A stretch of 64,000 bases of DNA from Marasmius tenuissimus (GCA_029532415.1 JAQOTA010000047.1:2294001-2358000); one strand, 5' to 3'; positions 11,271 through 22,700 are shown, counted from the first letter of the stretch. The notes: a model not told the origin generated them from the sequence alone. Made by a program: numbers and translations.

Positions 11271-11278
11271 CCTTTATA
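11271..11278 (-). promoter_or_regulatory. TATA box of the repeat-peptide gene
   Basis: On the minus strand this reads GTATAAAG, 70 nt upstream of the ATG at 11201, a normal spacing for a fungal TATA promoter with a short leader. Confidence 0.55.
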
Positions 11279-11289
11279 CTCCTCACCTC

Positions 11290-12388
11290 AGACCGCAATG
11301 ATACTCATCACTTCTTGTTTCGATCTTGAGCAGTCTGATTCAAAGTCGTGCCACATGGAACAGAAAACCGCCCTCAGGGAGGTTCGTGATGGGGCCCCTT
11401 GATGCGATGGTGATACCACCACTATGAGACCATCGAAGGTGATGGTAGTAGTACTCTGAGCTCTTCTGAGCTTGTGGTCGGGATTGCGCCAAGTGCGTCG
11501 GGAGTGGTACGGATCATATGCGACCAGATAACGAGGGATAACGCTTATTCTTTAGTAAGCTTGTGCGACTTGTTGCAAGTTAGCGACACCATATATCGGG
11601 TTCGCGCACAATTGAAATGTTTCGGAGAAACGAAAACTCCTCGAACACACACTTTCTGCTAGGAGCCGATTCGAAATGACGCCTCCGAGAACTCTCGAGT
11701 GGGAAAACTCAAAGCCGAGTCCTGAATAGGGAATGAACGAGATTGGGCGACCAAAATCAAGGTTCAACGAGTCCAGAGTACGGACCATCAAGAACTGGTG
11801 TGGGAGGTACATACCATCGTCAGGGCCGGATGGGTCATGGGGCACAGGGAACGAGATAAACCTGGAGATATGTGGTTCTGATGCAGTACGTGAGCGGGCA
11901 CGAACTCAACTTGACAGTGGCACCCTAGGGCACCCTAGCGTGCGAACCCCCGGGGTCCGAACTCAGCGAATCTAGGTGTTGAGAGCCGCCGGTAAGCTGA
12001 CAAGGGCAGATAAGGCGCTCGTTAAGTGGTCATTTATCCATGCATGATATGATGTATGTCGCTTTTGACCCGCTGCACATCTGGGCGTCAGCAACATGCA
12101 TCACGGGAACGATCACGAAAGCTTTGGCGTACCTCAAGGCAAGAGACTAGACGAGTCGGAGGCGACTTGGCTTGCGGAAACGTGTAAAGAGAATTAAGGG
12201 CAAACAGAACTAAAGATACATTTAATTACTAGCGATCACAAAGTAGGTATAGACTAAACGTGCCTGTGTGGCATGTCAGGATTGAGCGGTCCTTACATGT
12301 TCGGGGATCGAATAACACCGCCAATGACCAATTTCACAATGCGCCCATGGGCGCCGTGAGCAGCAGTCGACGCTCCGTCCACCCTCTG
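11290..12388. other. Intergenic region, no gene recognised
   Basis: Open frames here (for example minus 11552-11845) show no domain, no signal peptide and no exon pattern. The 11930-11950 stretch has a short direct duplication, GGCACCCTAGGGCACCCTAG. I see no coding evidence. Confidence 0.4.
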
Positions 12389-13607
12389 TCAATTGGCCGT
12401 ATAATCAGGCGGAAGACTGACAACCTCCGTCGACGGGGAGCTCGCAGTAATACTAGACTGTTCCGCCACTCTCCCGGACCCCGATCCTTCCTGCGTCGTC
12501 CCTCTCGAGCTTCTCGAGCCCCCCGCCCCCTTCCTTCCCATGCCTACTCTCGAAGACCTCGTCCGATTGACGCGATCTCCCCTCCACCCGCTATCAGTAT
12601 GTTTACGTTCCACCGTGCGGGCTCGTCGCGGTGCTTTGCTACCGACTACCGTTTCTTGATCGTCCGAGTCAGATGACGAAGTGGATGAGAAAGATATAAA
12701 TGAAGTAGAAACCGGACGCTGGCGTGTCCTCGTTGACGAGGAACGGTGCTTTCGTGCTTCGGGTGGGAACCTAGAAGAAGTAGGAGAGGAATCGGTAGTC
12801 GAATATGCGAATGGGTGATGATGAGTATCAGATGTTGGGGAATAAGGATCGGTTGTAGGAGATGTGGGTAAGTCTGATATTGAGGAACGAGGGTAACGAT
12901 ATAAAGGAAACGGCGTGAGAATACTGGGGGTCGGTGTCGTTGTGAGGTCCACATTCATAGTCATGGGTGTGTGGTCAGATGACGCATCCAATGGTACGAC
13001 GTGAGCTCCTCGTTGACGTTGTAGGCGACGGTGGCGGCGACATGTGCAGAAGAGAACGGCGCCAAACAAGAGCACGAGGGCCACGACAGCGATGACAACG
13101 CCCAAAACGATAGTTTGGGGGACGCGTTTAGAAGACGATGAAGATGCTGTGGATGGATCGGCTGTTGATGAACTTTGGACTGTCTTTATTTCAATAGTAG
13201 TGGATGTAACGATTTTGCTACGAGGAATATGGGCGGGCGGTCAGACTAGTGGCAGCTTTGGAGGGTACGATAACTCACGTCGTCGTCGTGATGGGGTTTG
13301 GCATAAGAACGTCTCTGTCGTCTCGTTTATCCCTTCCATGTCCGCGATAATTTTCAGCGAGACCTGGCAAATCTTGCATTGCTTTCCCGATACCGACGGA
13401 TCGCTGCGGTCGTCGAACTTGCATTTCAGTCATCGCGAGATTCGTGGTGCATAGAGAAAGGGTTGAGGGAACGGGGAGCACGGGAGGCGGGAGGAAAGAT
13501 GGGTAGTGCTGTCGTTGTGATTCTCCCCAGGGGTCTGGTCTCAAATAATTAATGTCTTGTGATCGTCGACCGATTTGGGTGACATGAAGGGACCACCACG
13601 ACGCCAT
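12389..13607 (-). CDS. Single-pass membrane protein with Thr/Ser-rich ectodomain (function unknown)
   Basis: Complement(join(12389..13217, 13279..13607)). The 61-nt intron at 13218-13278 joins ...NPITTTT to KIVTSTTIEIKTV in frame. A Thr/Ser-rich stretch follows, then a hydrophobic segment (TIVLGVVIAVVALVLLFGAV) and a stop-transfer CTCRRHRRLQRQR. The ~220-residue cytoplasmic tail is rich in Ser, Pro and Arg and probably disordered. The layout resembles fungal Mid2/Wsc-like or mucin-like surface proteins, but no Cys-rich domain is seen. The start is uncertain: the ATG at 13607 is used because it is the first in frame, yet no clear signal peptide precedes the ectodomain, so a further 5' exon may be missing. 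Confidence 0.5.
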
Positions 13608-13619
13608 CGCTGTCACATC

Positions 13620-14480
13620 TTCCCGGCCGGTTGACAGAATTCATGGCGCTCTTCTGAGCCGAAAAATGTTTTTGGAGTAGGAAGTCCGCATAAATACGAA
13701 TTTAATGATCCACGGCGGGTGTTAAAGGGATATCGAGACTGCAGAAAATAGGTTTTGGTCCGACGCTGTGGACTTCGGAGCGAGTTCACTCACCCGAAGA
13801 CTTGCGAATGCAACGTGTCACGCTAACTAAAACCGAAGAGCGCTCTCCGAAAACACTTTCCTATCCCTTCTGGTCTGCCATCTACACCCCTTACGATGAG
13901 TCGAGAAACTAGTTGGCCCAGAGACACTGAAGAGAAACTGACGACCGGACCAATCTACTCGCTCAACTAGACCTTCGCCTAGAGACGTTTTGGAATACTT
14001 CTTGTCTGATATGAGACTCCGCAGACCTGGCATTGAATCCAGCACCCAAGCCCTTAATTAGACTAGTTCGTCAACGAACAGGTCGAATAGGCCCTGAGCA
14101 CTGCAAGATGTACGACCATCCAAAAGATATTTCCGAATGATGGATCTGTCAGTTCGTTCATAAGAGACACAGCAACGACAAGAACGCACTGGTCTATGAT
14201 CACGGTTGTCACCGCTGCCGAAGCCGCTCGCGGTCGTAGCCTCGTCGTATTGAGTCCTCCCAAGTGAGTTTAGTGGAGTAAACCAGGGCTTGTATAGGCA
14301 AATGAGGCGAACTTGTTAATTAGGCAAAGAGTAGGTCGTGGAGGTCGAGAGAAACGAGCAGGCACTTACTCAGCACACAGCCACGACCCCCTTGATTGGG
14401 TCGTCACGTGAGTCTGCTTCTATGAGGAGGACCCACTAGCGCCTACAACTGGTCGAGGAATTCACCAGTTCCCTGCAAAT
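13620..14480. other. Intergenic region, nothing recognised
   Basis: Only short frames without conserved content. Both neighbouring genes are on the minus strand. Confidence 0.4.
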
Positions 14481-14490
14481 ATAAGACTCT

Positions 14491-14955
14491 TTACATCTTA
14501 CATATCTGGACGAAATCAATCCTAAATCTTCTCAAGACATGATCACTCCAATTGCTCGCACGTACGCCTGCCATCGTAAGTCCCAGCTCCGAGGGCGGTA
14601 CAAAGAGTTGCCACGGAGCCGTGCTGCAAGCCATGTATACTTTGAACAAGCTCCAAGCAATGATAACCACGACTAAAAGGAGCAGGCTATAGGAGCTGCA
14701 GAAAAAGATCCTGGTCTGCTCGCCCTTCAGAAGCAAACTTCTCTTTCGTTGATGATAGTACCCTGACGGATTCCGAGCCGGGGAAACCAAACTTTGAAGG
14801 ACGTTACACGTGCACATACTTGTGAAGGACTTGATTCTAGTCTGGTCCTTCGCATGATCTACCAAACCCCTGGGCAACGAAAATTGACCCTGTGAGCCAG
14901 TAAACATCCTTGTGTCTTCTGTCAACGTCGGAAATTCTGGATTCCTCCTCTTCAT
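14491..14955 (-). CDS. Putative small single-pass membrane protein
   Basis: The ATG at 14955 opens a frame with a well-formed 57-nt intron (14763-14819, GTATGT...CAG) that keeps the frame and joins ...KSFT to YYHQRKRSLLLK. A strong hydrophobic segment (SSYSLLLLVVVIIAWSLF) follows a basic region. A second GTACGT...CAG intron near the end (acceptor about 14450) would shorten the tail to ...LTMAGNW. The layout of a basic N-terminus with one membrane helix recalls the start of UstYa/DUF3328 proteins, but the HxxHC-type motifs of that family are absent, so I do not assign it. Function unknown. Confidence 0.33.
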   Translation of the reverse strand: MKRRNPEFPTLTEDTRMFTGSQGQFSLPRGLVDHAKDQTRIKSFTSMCTCNVLQSLVSPARNPSGYYHQRKRSLLLKGEQTRIFFCSSYSLLLLVVVIIAWSLFKVYMACSTAPWQLFVPPSELGLTMAGVRASNWSDHVLRRFRIDFVQICKM

Positions 14956-15133
14956 TCAAACTCGGCAGGTGATTCAAGTGAAGATATTTATCACCTTCAT
15001 ATCCACAACTCAAAGGAAAAACATTTTGATTGTTCCTGGATCGACACGGGCTACTTTCGGTCTGAGACTCACTTCCACCTTCTTCCGCTGACAGGCGTAT
15101 ACCGAGTTTCAGCCATGTCCATCAAGTGAATGA

Positions 15134-15140
15134 GTATAAA
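15134..15140 (+). promoter_or_regulatory. TATA box upstream of the secreted Thr-rich gene
   Basis: GTATAAA lies 70 nt before the ATG at 15210. This supports a real promoter for the small secreted protein that follows. Confidence 0.45.
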
Positions 15141-15209
15141 GAAACATTCCCAATTTTGGCCTTCCTCCAGTGGAGAGCTCCCCCGAGGTCTGAGAAAATT
15201 CGAATTACC

Positions 15210-15636
15210 ATGAAGTTCATCAGCCTCCTCGCCCTCTTTGTCGTCCCGTCGCTTGCTGTAAGCACTTCACCACATTCAAACGTTTCACACGTTAACATCC
15301 ATTCAGTCTCCCCAATTCTGAACCACAAACGCGCTAGGAGATGCTGGAACCACTACATGTATCACTTGGACATTCCCCGATGGATCCGTGACGACCTATA
15401 CCGCTGCAGGCGAGTCGGGAACCACAAAAGCAACCACAACAAAGACTTCTCCGATAGTTACGTGCTCCTGTCCACCCCGTCCGACGGTGACGAAGATAGT
15501 GTATACGTCTGTCTTACCGGGAGGTACCATAACTCATGCGCCGACTACTAGCACGACTACGGATCCGTGTGCGGGATGTGGGGTTCCGATTACGACAACC
15601 ATTTATGTTGGGCCACCAAAGGCGACTACAGCTTAG
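15210..15636 (+). pseudogene. Small secreted Thr-rich protein, possibly broken in exon 2
   Basis: Exon 1 (15210-15257) encodes a 16-residue signal peptide (MKFISLLALFVVPSLA) followed by a good GTAAGC donor. The expected acceptor TTCAG at 15306 enters exon 2 in a frame that meets TGA at 15319-15321. Beyond that stop, the same frame continues as a coherent Thr-rich secreted domain with cysteines (AGTTTCITWTFPDGSVTTYT, later VTCSCPPRPTVTK and DPCAGCGVPITTT), ending with TAG at 15634-15636. Either the gene is disabled by one nonsense codon or the splice site is non-canonical. It could be a small cell-wall or effector-like protein; no family is recognised. Confidence 0.4.
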
Positions 15637-15639
15637 TAT

Positions 15640-16407
15640 GTAGATGGCGAGAGCAAAAGTCGAGCTAGACGTGGCTTACTTGTGGCCAAAGAGTGGGCTG
15701 TTTGGTTGTTCAGAAACGATATTTTGGGTCGTTCGAGAATGATTGGAAAGGATAATTCGAGAAGTTCATATTATGTTCTCGGTTCGCAAATCCGGCGGCC
15801 TTGCCAATTCGTTCAAGTTGACAGCAAAGTTAGCTTTGTCGGATTGTCGTTCGAGCTTAGAGTGTTCGAACCAACCACCCTTCGAACAAATGAGAGTGTC
15901 GAGTACAGAGGAGTCGATCAACTCGGTCAAGTAGAACCAACGGGTTGGCTTCCTTGTGTCTTCATAGCCTGTTCAGTGGTCAAGTATTCTATGAGTAATA
16001 GGTCCATCGACTCCGCCAGATTGAAGGAGCGAATTTGGATTTTTTGTGTCCCAGTGTTGTCCAATGATCGAACGATATTGAGAGGTCGGGCGCAAGTACC
16101 AGTAGGGTATTGTCATTCATATTCCCATCAAAACAGCAAAATAACGAAACCCAACTCGACACTTGTGTTTTGAACGTTCACTGTATGCTTGAGAGAGCGC
16201 TCCCGAAACGTGGGCACATGTGCCATGGAGGTTATGACGGAGACAGGTAAGGCCGAATAAGCGCCCGTCGCGTTCTTTTCAACCACCACCAGTAAACGAC
16301 ACAGGTAAATGTTATTGCCATTTTTCGGTCGCTTAATTCACTTTCCCTCCTTTTTCTGTATACCAGAGCTCTTAGAGACAGATATAAACGGCTTCTCCTC
16401 AGTACGA
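15640..16407. other. Intergenic region before F-box gene 3
   Basis: Short frames only. The stretch 16309-16407 is in frame with the F-box gene but carries no ATG-led conserved residues and is treated as leader. Confidence 0.4.
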
Positions 16408-18105
16408 ATGGCCCCTTCAAAGTCAGCTTGCCCCACTTGTTACTATGACTTGCAAGCGTCTCAAGGCAGAATTCGCGGTCCCTCGGATCATCTTTACAAC
16501 CAGTTCTCGGATAAGAACGTGTATCCATCGCTGCAAGAGGAGATGGTGATCAAATCGGGATTATCAGAGGCGAACGCGCAGATGGCGTTGATAGCTGAGA
16601 AGATCACTGGCATGCAGGAAAGGTTAGGTCTACTGGTGAAAGAGAAGATGAGGATAAGAGAAATTATTGGAAGATATCGGACCATGCTACGCCCAATTCA
16701 TCAGCTTTCACCAGAGATTCTGGCGAGGGTCTTCTCGTTCTCCGTGGATGCTCCGACTGTCAACTTGACCGAAGGATTTCGAGTGCAACCCCCTTCCTCC
16801 TTGGATCCATCCAAACATCCTTGGGCTTTATCCCAAGTGTGTCGATCATGGCGTAGACTTGTGCTCAACACGGCCAACTTGTGGTCATTCGTATCTTTCG
16901 CCTTCCCTTACGATGAACACAGCGCGGCCTTACGGTCACAGTGCTACCGATTGGATTCGCAGCTCAAACGTTCTGCCAGTCGTCCTGTTGAAATCATAAT
17001 CCCCGCTCCCAACCCTTTTCCTTGTTCCATTGAGCGTGTTATTTCCCTTCTGTGCTCTCATTCGCCTCGCTGGAGGCTTCTCCGAATCGACCTACAGGAC
17101 GATACGTTCGCGTCCTGGATGTCTTCCATCCGGGGTCAGCTTCAGTCGCTAGAATCACTGCAAATCAGGTTCTCTTCGGAGCTCATCGAGAAATTCGATT
17201 GCTTTGGATCTGCTCCGCTGTTGAATAGCCTCGTAGGCTCATTGGACGAGGGAAGAGTCCCCCAACATCCCCGGTTCTGGCACCCCCGAAAGCTCAGCTT
17301 ACCATACTCCCAGATCGCGAGTTTCTGCTGGCAAAGTGCGACGGGGTCTTCTTCGGTCTCTGCGCGGAGGCTGTCGATCCTCCACTGCCACTCTTTGATT
17401 CGACTCCTTCGCCATCTCAAATACTGCCGTCTCGAACTGCGGCGTGAGACCATTACTCAATATGGCGAGATGCAAAGTACCGAATTGTTCACTAGCGGCC
17501 AGCTGAAACTGCCGCTCGAGCACCTTGTTGAGTTGGACATCCGCGGGTTCGATGCATGGGCTGGAGCGGGGGCCATACTCCTTCACTTCGAGTTAACCCA
17601 ACCCTCATTGGAGAGACTGTCCATCTTTTCCTCGGGACCCGACCGGACGGCACTCTCCAAACTCCTAAGTCATCCCCAAAGGTTGACGCACCTTTCTATC
17701 TCTCACCTTGAGATGGCCGCAGACGAGTTCTCCGCTGTCTTACTCTCCCTCGAGTCTTTAAGAAATCTTTCATTCGGGGCCAGGAACGGGATAAGTGATA
17801 ATGATTTGCTCATATTTAGTTCTATCACACCCGAAACCAACAATTTTACTATCGTCCCGCATCTGGAGAACCTATCCCTCCTTCATATACCCAACCAAAC
17901 ATCAATCTACAGTGACAATACCCTACTTAACGTACTGGAAAGTAGACGGCGGGCCCCGGTCGAGGGTACGGGTGCATCATCTTACTCGCAGTTACTCTCT
18001 ATTACGCTTGACAAGGGATTGGCGAGTGATTGGGCGATCGAAAGGGTGGAGCAGCTTCGCGCTGGGGGACTCCGAGTTGGCCTCCGGGGAGGGCCGGCAC
18101 GCTGA
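16408..18105 (+). CDS. F-box/LRR-like protein, paralogue 3 (565 aa)
   Basis: The ATG at 16408 (MAPSKSACPTCYYDLQ) puts the conserved CxxC-x-(F/Y)-D motif at the N-terminus as in the other copies. A helical, probably coiled-coil segment (EKITGMQERLGLLVKEKMRI) precedes the F-box at about residues 95-155 (LRPIHQLSPEILARVF, then VCRSWRRLVLNTANLW). The C-terminal 400 residues are LRR-like and end in RLRAGGLRV-type family residues. It is an intact single coding exon. The 3' flank to about 18500 is duplicated near 22.5-23.05 kb, showing that this gene took part in a segmental duplication with the copy at 23136-24856. The likely role is an SCF substrate adaptor, target unknown. Confidence 0.87.
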   Translation: MAPSKSACPTCYYDLQASQGRIRGPSDHLYNQFSDKNVYPSLQEEMVIKSGLSEANAQMALIAEKITGMQERLGLLVKEKMRIREIIGRYRTMLRPIHQLSPEILARVFSFSVDAPTVNLTEGFRVQPPSSLDPSKHPWALSQVCRSWRRLVLNTANLWSFVSFAFPYDEHSAALRSQCYRLDSQLKRSASRPVEIIIPAPNPFPCSIERVISLLCSHSPRWRLLRIDLQDDTFASWMSSIRGQLQSLESLQIRFSSELIEKFDCFGSAPLLNSLVGSLDEGRVPQHPRFWHPRKLSLPYSQIASFCWQSATGSSSVSARRLSILHCHSLIRLLRHLKYCRLELRRETITQYGEMQSTELFTSGQLKLPLEHLVELDIRGFDAWAGAGAILLHFELTQPSLERLSIFSSGPDRTALSKLLSHPQRLTHLSISHLEMAADEFSAVLLSLESLRNLSFGARNGISDNDLLIFSSITPETNNFTIVPHLENLSLLHIPNQTSIYSDNTLLNVLESRRRAPVEGTGASSYSQLLSITLDKGLASDWAIERVEQLRAGGLRVGLRGGPAR

Positions 18106-18119
18106 ACGTTGAGAACTCA

Positions 18120-18440
18120 AGAGGTGACAGTTCAGTATGCATACGCTTCTTTTTGATTATACCAATGCCATTGATGTAGAGTGAAAGAAGGATTACATCA
18201 TTCATGGAAGCACGTACGTGTATCTCAGGTAGTAGTGCCTTGCAATCTTTTGAGTATATATGTTGACTCGAGATGTTGTCCTACAAGCAGGCCGTAAACT
18301 GATCGTTTAGATGCTCTCATTGTGCCGGGCAGACAGGGACAGGTCCGCCTGTCGTGCGCGTGATTGATGAAGAACGAGCGCTTGTCGCTGCACGACTCTT
18401 CACAACAACAACCTTCATTGTCGCCCAGTAGTCCTGCGCA
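18120..18440. repeat. Duplicated F-box 3' flank (partner at about 22735-23060)
   Basis: Segments such as GCCATT...TACGTGTATCTCAGGTAGTAG (18160-18240) and ACAACAACCTTCATTGTCGCCCAG (18402 on) recur, diverged but colinear, at 22770-22830 and 23027-23055. A third, shorter copy of the GTCGCCCAG block lies at about 22331-22370. This marks an old segmental duplication. Confidence 0.55.
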
Positions 18441-19120
18441 TTTTGACCTTTACAGCGCTCTGATGTTTCTGCCTTTGCATCTCGCGATCGCGATCGCACC
18501 ACAGGACCGCCCGTTCAACTTGAAACTTGAAACAACTCATGGGCGGTCTGTCTTGCATCGAACAACTCTGGGATTTCTGTTGAATGACCCAGAATCTTGA
18601 ATTCTCGTCTCTATACCAAGGTCTTGAGTATCACATTCCGCAGCTGGTGGACCACGCTGTGTGGTGATAAGCATTTCTCTCCTTCCGCAGTCTCTTTCGA
18701 GAGCTTGGCGTGGGTTCAAAGCACTGAGCTTGTCGTTCTATGTTCTGGGGAAATAAAATACCAGACACCCTCGTAGATTTGGCCAAGCTCGATGTCAGAT
18801 TTCACAACACCGCCGCAGGACTCTTTTCACTCCCTTCGATGCATAAATCCGGGCAACGGGCAGAAATACTCGAAGAAAGATGTGTACGGAATTCCCGCCC
18901 TGGTATGAATCAGGATTCTTGGAGCTCAGGAACACTGTTCATTTCTCATTGCCACTCACGAACAACGCGGAGCACCAGGCTGCTTCCACGATGGCGAAAG
19001 CGCTCCGCCCCAATACATCCGATAGATCAACTCCTCCTGGACCATACGCTTTCGATTCCGATGCGGGGATACAGATATATTTGCAGTACTCCTTCTAGAG
19101 CCACTAGGGGAGAGGCGAGG
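18441..19120. other. Intergenic region upstream of fungalysin 1
   Basis: No gene is recognised. The last part is the promoter of the protease gene. Confidence 0.4.
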
Positions 19121-19128
19121 GTATAAAT
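19121..19128 (+). promoter_or_regulatory. TATA box of fungalysin 1
   Basis: GTATAAAT occurs 100 nt upstream of the ATG at 19221, directly before the protease gene. Confidence 0.5.
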
Positions 19129-19220
19129 GATCTGTCAGTGTCGTTCCAAAATTTCCAAGATCTCCCGAGTCCTTTTAGCCTGCTTACTGATTGATTGTCC
19201 ACAGAACTCTGGCTCGAATC

Positions 19221-21670
19221 ATGATCACGATCACGTTCAAACAGCTCCTCTCCTCTGTCCTTTTCGTTGTTATGTATGCGTCTCAAAGTCGTGCTGCATT
19301 GAGCTCCGCCGACTCCGAGCACGCCGCAAGCGACCTACCGGGCCTGGGCGATACCTTCCGCCCTACCACTAGTTACGAGGTTCTTCAAGTCTCGATTTAT
19401 GGGTCATCGTGCGATAGTTGACTTCGTAATTATCTAGACCTTTGGTGAAGGCCTCAACCTCCCGACATTGCTTAGTGGTAGCCTCGGCATCAATGATGAT
19501 GCCGTTTCCTTCATGTCCTCGAAGTTGGAGGTGGATCTTTCGAGCGTGGCTTTCAAGTCTGGTTACACCACCAAAGACGGGGTGACCTACGGATATGCTC
19601 GACAATCTCATGTCAGTTTCTGGTTCTCGTATCCAACAGAATTAGTAATCAACGCTGTCCAGAATGGCATCCCTTTCATCAACTCCGTTGCAAACGTTGC
19701 ATTCAAGAGTAACAAGGTCGTTGCGTTTGGCTCTTCCTTCGTACCGGTTGCCGACGGTATGTACCATCCAGAGACTGGTAGCGACTATGCTCATAATCTC
19801 CGGCCTCTCAGACAAGATAGCGGGTTCTACGCCTACTGTCGCGCTCAACGCCGCCGTTTTGAAGGCCGAAGAGATCCTTCAAGGCAAGAAGAACGAAATT
19901 AAGCCCACTCTCGGATATTTTTCTCGCGAGGATGGCTCGATCTCTCTCGTTCACGTCTTTCAGGTTCAGAACGAGGAGGGTAGTCACTGGTATGAGGCCT
20001 ACGTCGATGCTCACACCGGCGAGCTGGTTTCGGCGACTTCTTTCGTTGCTCATGCCGCTGTGAGTGTGAATCCTCTCAAATGTGTATATCAATGCGTTGA
20101 CGGAGAATCAGTACAAAGTTCTTCCCATTTGGAAGCAAGATTTTTTCGAAGGACTTGAGATTTTGACTGACCCTCAGAATTTGACTTCTGCCTCTCCTAT
20201 TGGATGGCACTCCGGTTCTGGAACAACTACCGAGTCAATTCGTCCCTGTAATGAGGCCTGACGAGATGCTAAATCGTGATATTGAGCAGGGGTAACAACG
20301 CAATGTCCTTCAAGCAATTTTGGTCCGATACGACGTCTCAGTCAAGCAGTGGACAAGTCTTCGACTATCCCTATGATCCCGCTCAGGCACCTACCGCTGG
20401 ATCCAACCTAGATGCCGCTCGAACCAATGCATTCTACATTGGAAACACCTTTCACGACGTTCTCTATCTCTATGGCTTCACTGAAGCGGCCTTCAACTTC
20501 CAGAACGATAATTTTGGTAAAGGAGGCGTCGGCAATGATTCTGTTCGCATCACAGTTCATGATACTGTCCGAGGTACAAACGATGCAGCCTTCGGTACTG
20601 GGCCTGAGTTCGTCTTCTCGAGCTTTCTTGATTAGTCTGGAAGTTGAACAGCATCTAATAGTGGCCAGCATCCAGTGTGCATCCTGCTTTTTTGGACTTT
20701 CACAGATGTGAGTCTGTTTCGCTTTCCGACCAACTCCGGTCACACCATACTCACTCATGCCTCTACATAGCCTTTCCGTGACGGCGCTATGCAAAACGAT
20801 ATTCTGATTCACGAGTTTGCTCATGGCCTAACCAACCGAATGACTGGAGGTGGTACTGCCACTTGCTTAAATGCGATGGAGTCAGAAGGGATGGGTGAGG
20901 GGTGGAGTGATGTTCTCGCCGAGTAGGAGGTCGTTTTCATTTAACCCGTGAACAATAGCTCATGAATCACGTCGGCTCACTCAACACAGCTGGTTCTCGC
21001 ACACAGACACCCAAATAGTCTCTGACTTTATACTGGGTCGCTGGGTTACCAACAGCTCCGAAGGAATACGCACATACCCTTACTCCACGTCCGCTATCAC
21101 CAACCCTCTGCGGTACGCTGACCTTGCTACGTTGGACGAAGTGCACAGTAACAGTTCTTGTCTTACTCAATTACATTCACGAATCTGACCTTTGTTAAAT
21201 AGGAATAGGCGAGGTGAGGTATTACCTGAGTTAGAGAAGTCCTCTTTGGGAGTCTTAACGATCTATTTTCTCCCTCTGCTACTTGCGGTTGTAGGTTTGG
21301 TGAGTGTATCAGAATTCCGGCCTTTTGCCGTGCTCACATCTGTCTCGTTTCCGAATTTCCCAGGGCTAACATGCTCCACAACGTCTACGCCCAACTTGTC
21401 TTGACCCACGGGTGGTCGGGCTCCGCTCGCACCGACTCCACTGGTACCCTTGGGAATGTCGTATTCCTCAACATCGTCGTCCAAGGTCTAGCGCTCCAGC
21501 CCTGTAACCCAACCTTCCCCCAGGCTCGCGACGCCATCATTCAGGCCGACAACAATCTCTACGGTGGTACTCATAAGTGCTTACTGTGGAATACCTTCGC
21601 GAGCAGGGGACTCGGTATCGGTGCGACTGGCCACGTCGATTCGACTGAGGTGCCCTTGGAGTGCAAGTAG
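19221..21670 (+). CDS. Fungalysin (M36 extracellular metalloprotease), copy 1
   Basis: Join(19221..19379, 19438..19611, 19663..19756, 19812..20059, 20112..20233, 20290..20607, 20662..20707, 20771..20922, 20990..21147, 21203..21213, 21295..21299, 21364..21670) gives 597 aa with every phase consistent. A signal peptide ([20 protein letters not shown]) is followed by the FTP/propeptide region ([11 protein letters not shown] marks its end) and then the peptidase domain. The zinc site is HEFAH at about residue 401, followed by [11 protein letters not shown], which supplies the glutamate ligand. Secreted fungalysins cleave proteins and self-process their propeptide. Two exons are tiny: 11 nt (21203-21213) and 5 nt (21295-21299), encoding the IGEVW turn. 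The exon structure matches copy 2 at 28215-30701 exactly. It appears intact. Confidence 0.9.
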
Positions 21671-21721
21671 CTCCCGGACCCGTGTCTATGATCTTCAGGA
21701 GTGGTACTAGTCCTGTAACCA

Positions 21722-22305
21722 TTAGTACTTTTGAGACTCTCGTACATACTTGACTCCGATTGATCCAGCATTCATATAAACTGGAACTCCTAAATCTCCC
21801 AATACCTTCTCCAATTTCACCGTATTACAGCCCTTTGCGAAAAAAATGGCACAAGCTGGATAGATGAGATATATAGAAAAATAAATCAAGAAGGGTTGAA
21901 CGAGGGGAAAAGGTACGAGTGGCAGTAAACCCGCTTCATACACCCCCGAGTCCACCCCAAACATCTTCGAATCCACTCCAAACACCTCTGAATCCACATC
22001 AAACATCTCCGAGGCCACAGCTACCTACGACCACCCCTCAAAACGCGCCTCAATCCCTCCCGTAAAATGTCCGAAACATCGACCGAATGGGCGGAGCCGC
22101 CGTCTACGTTCACCAATTTCGATTTTCTATATCTACAACCTGCGAAATGTGTGTCAACCTTTTCGCAAAGGGCTGTAATCACGAGTTTTGTAGGTCACAA
22201 GGTTTACCCGCGCATATTTTTGTTCCTGGCAAGTATGCATGCTACCTTACAACGGGTTCGACCGTGATTTTAACTGCCGGGGGTTCAGTGTTTGAGTGGT
22301 TGTAG
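21722..22305. other. Pair of divergent small related ORFs of unknown family
   Basis: A minus-strand frame (21722-22018) and a plus-strand frame (22087-22305) share an exact 20-nt inverted segment (21824-21843 and 22160-22179) encoding FAKGCN. Both continue with a Gly-(V/L)-Pro stretch (LGVPVYMNAGS versus QGLPAHIFVPG), which suggests duplicated small-protein exons in head-to-head orientation. The minus frame has a plausible acceptor (TATCCAG) just before the shared part; the plus frame has lost it. A short GVDSxxF tandem repeat lies at the start of the minus frame. No known domain. Confidence 0.3.
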
Positions 22306-22496
22306 AGTAAGCCTCAGGCCACAGCGCAACCTTCACAATAACCACTATCATCATCGTCGCCCAGATCAGATCATTGGTACCGTTTTTCCGTACGGTTCAA
22401 AATCATGTTTTTCTTGTACAACAGCTCCGAGTATGACGTTCTCACTATCGTTCCCCGTCCCTACTTCTCACACTGAACTGCGTATTGGCGCACAGT

Positions 22497-22700
22497 GAAG
22501 ATACCCTACTTAACGTGCTGGAAAGCCGACAGAGGGACCCAAAATATGCCGCGGGCTCGTAGTTCGCGTCTAAACAGCTGCTCTCTATCCCACTTGAGTC
22601 TTAACAAGTGAATGGAGAGTGATCGGGCAACTAAACGGTTGATCGGCTTCACCTGAGGGGGCTCCGAGTTGCGTGCCGGGACAAGAACGCGGAGTGCTGA
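22497..22700 (+). pseudogene. F-box gene fragment (C-terminal remnant)
   Basis: The sequence matches the 3' end of the F-box gene at 16408-18105 (ATACCCTACTTAACGT-CTGGAAAG, then the ATTGGGCGATCGAAAGG-like stretch and CTCCGAGTTG). Stops and frame changes show that it is not functional. It is the left end of the duplicated block that leads into F-box gene 4. Confidence 0.7.

Noticed and set aside
14491..14955. UstYa/DUF3328-like protein near the peptide precursor
   Set aside because: Only the basic start plus one membrane helix is similar; the histidine/cysteine motifs that define the family are missing.
16309..16407. Longer N-terminus for F-box gene 3
   Set aside because: The extra residues are not shared with any paralogue, whereas the motif beginning at 16408 is.
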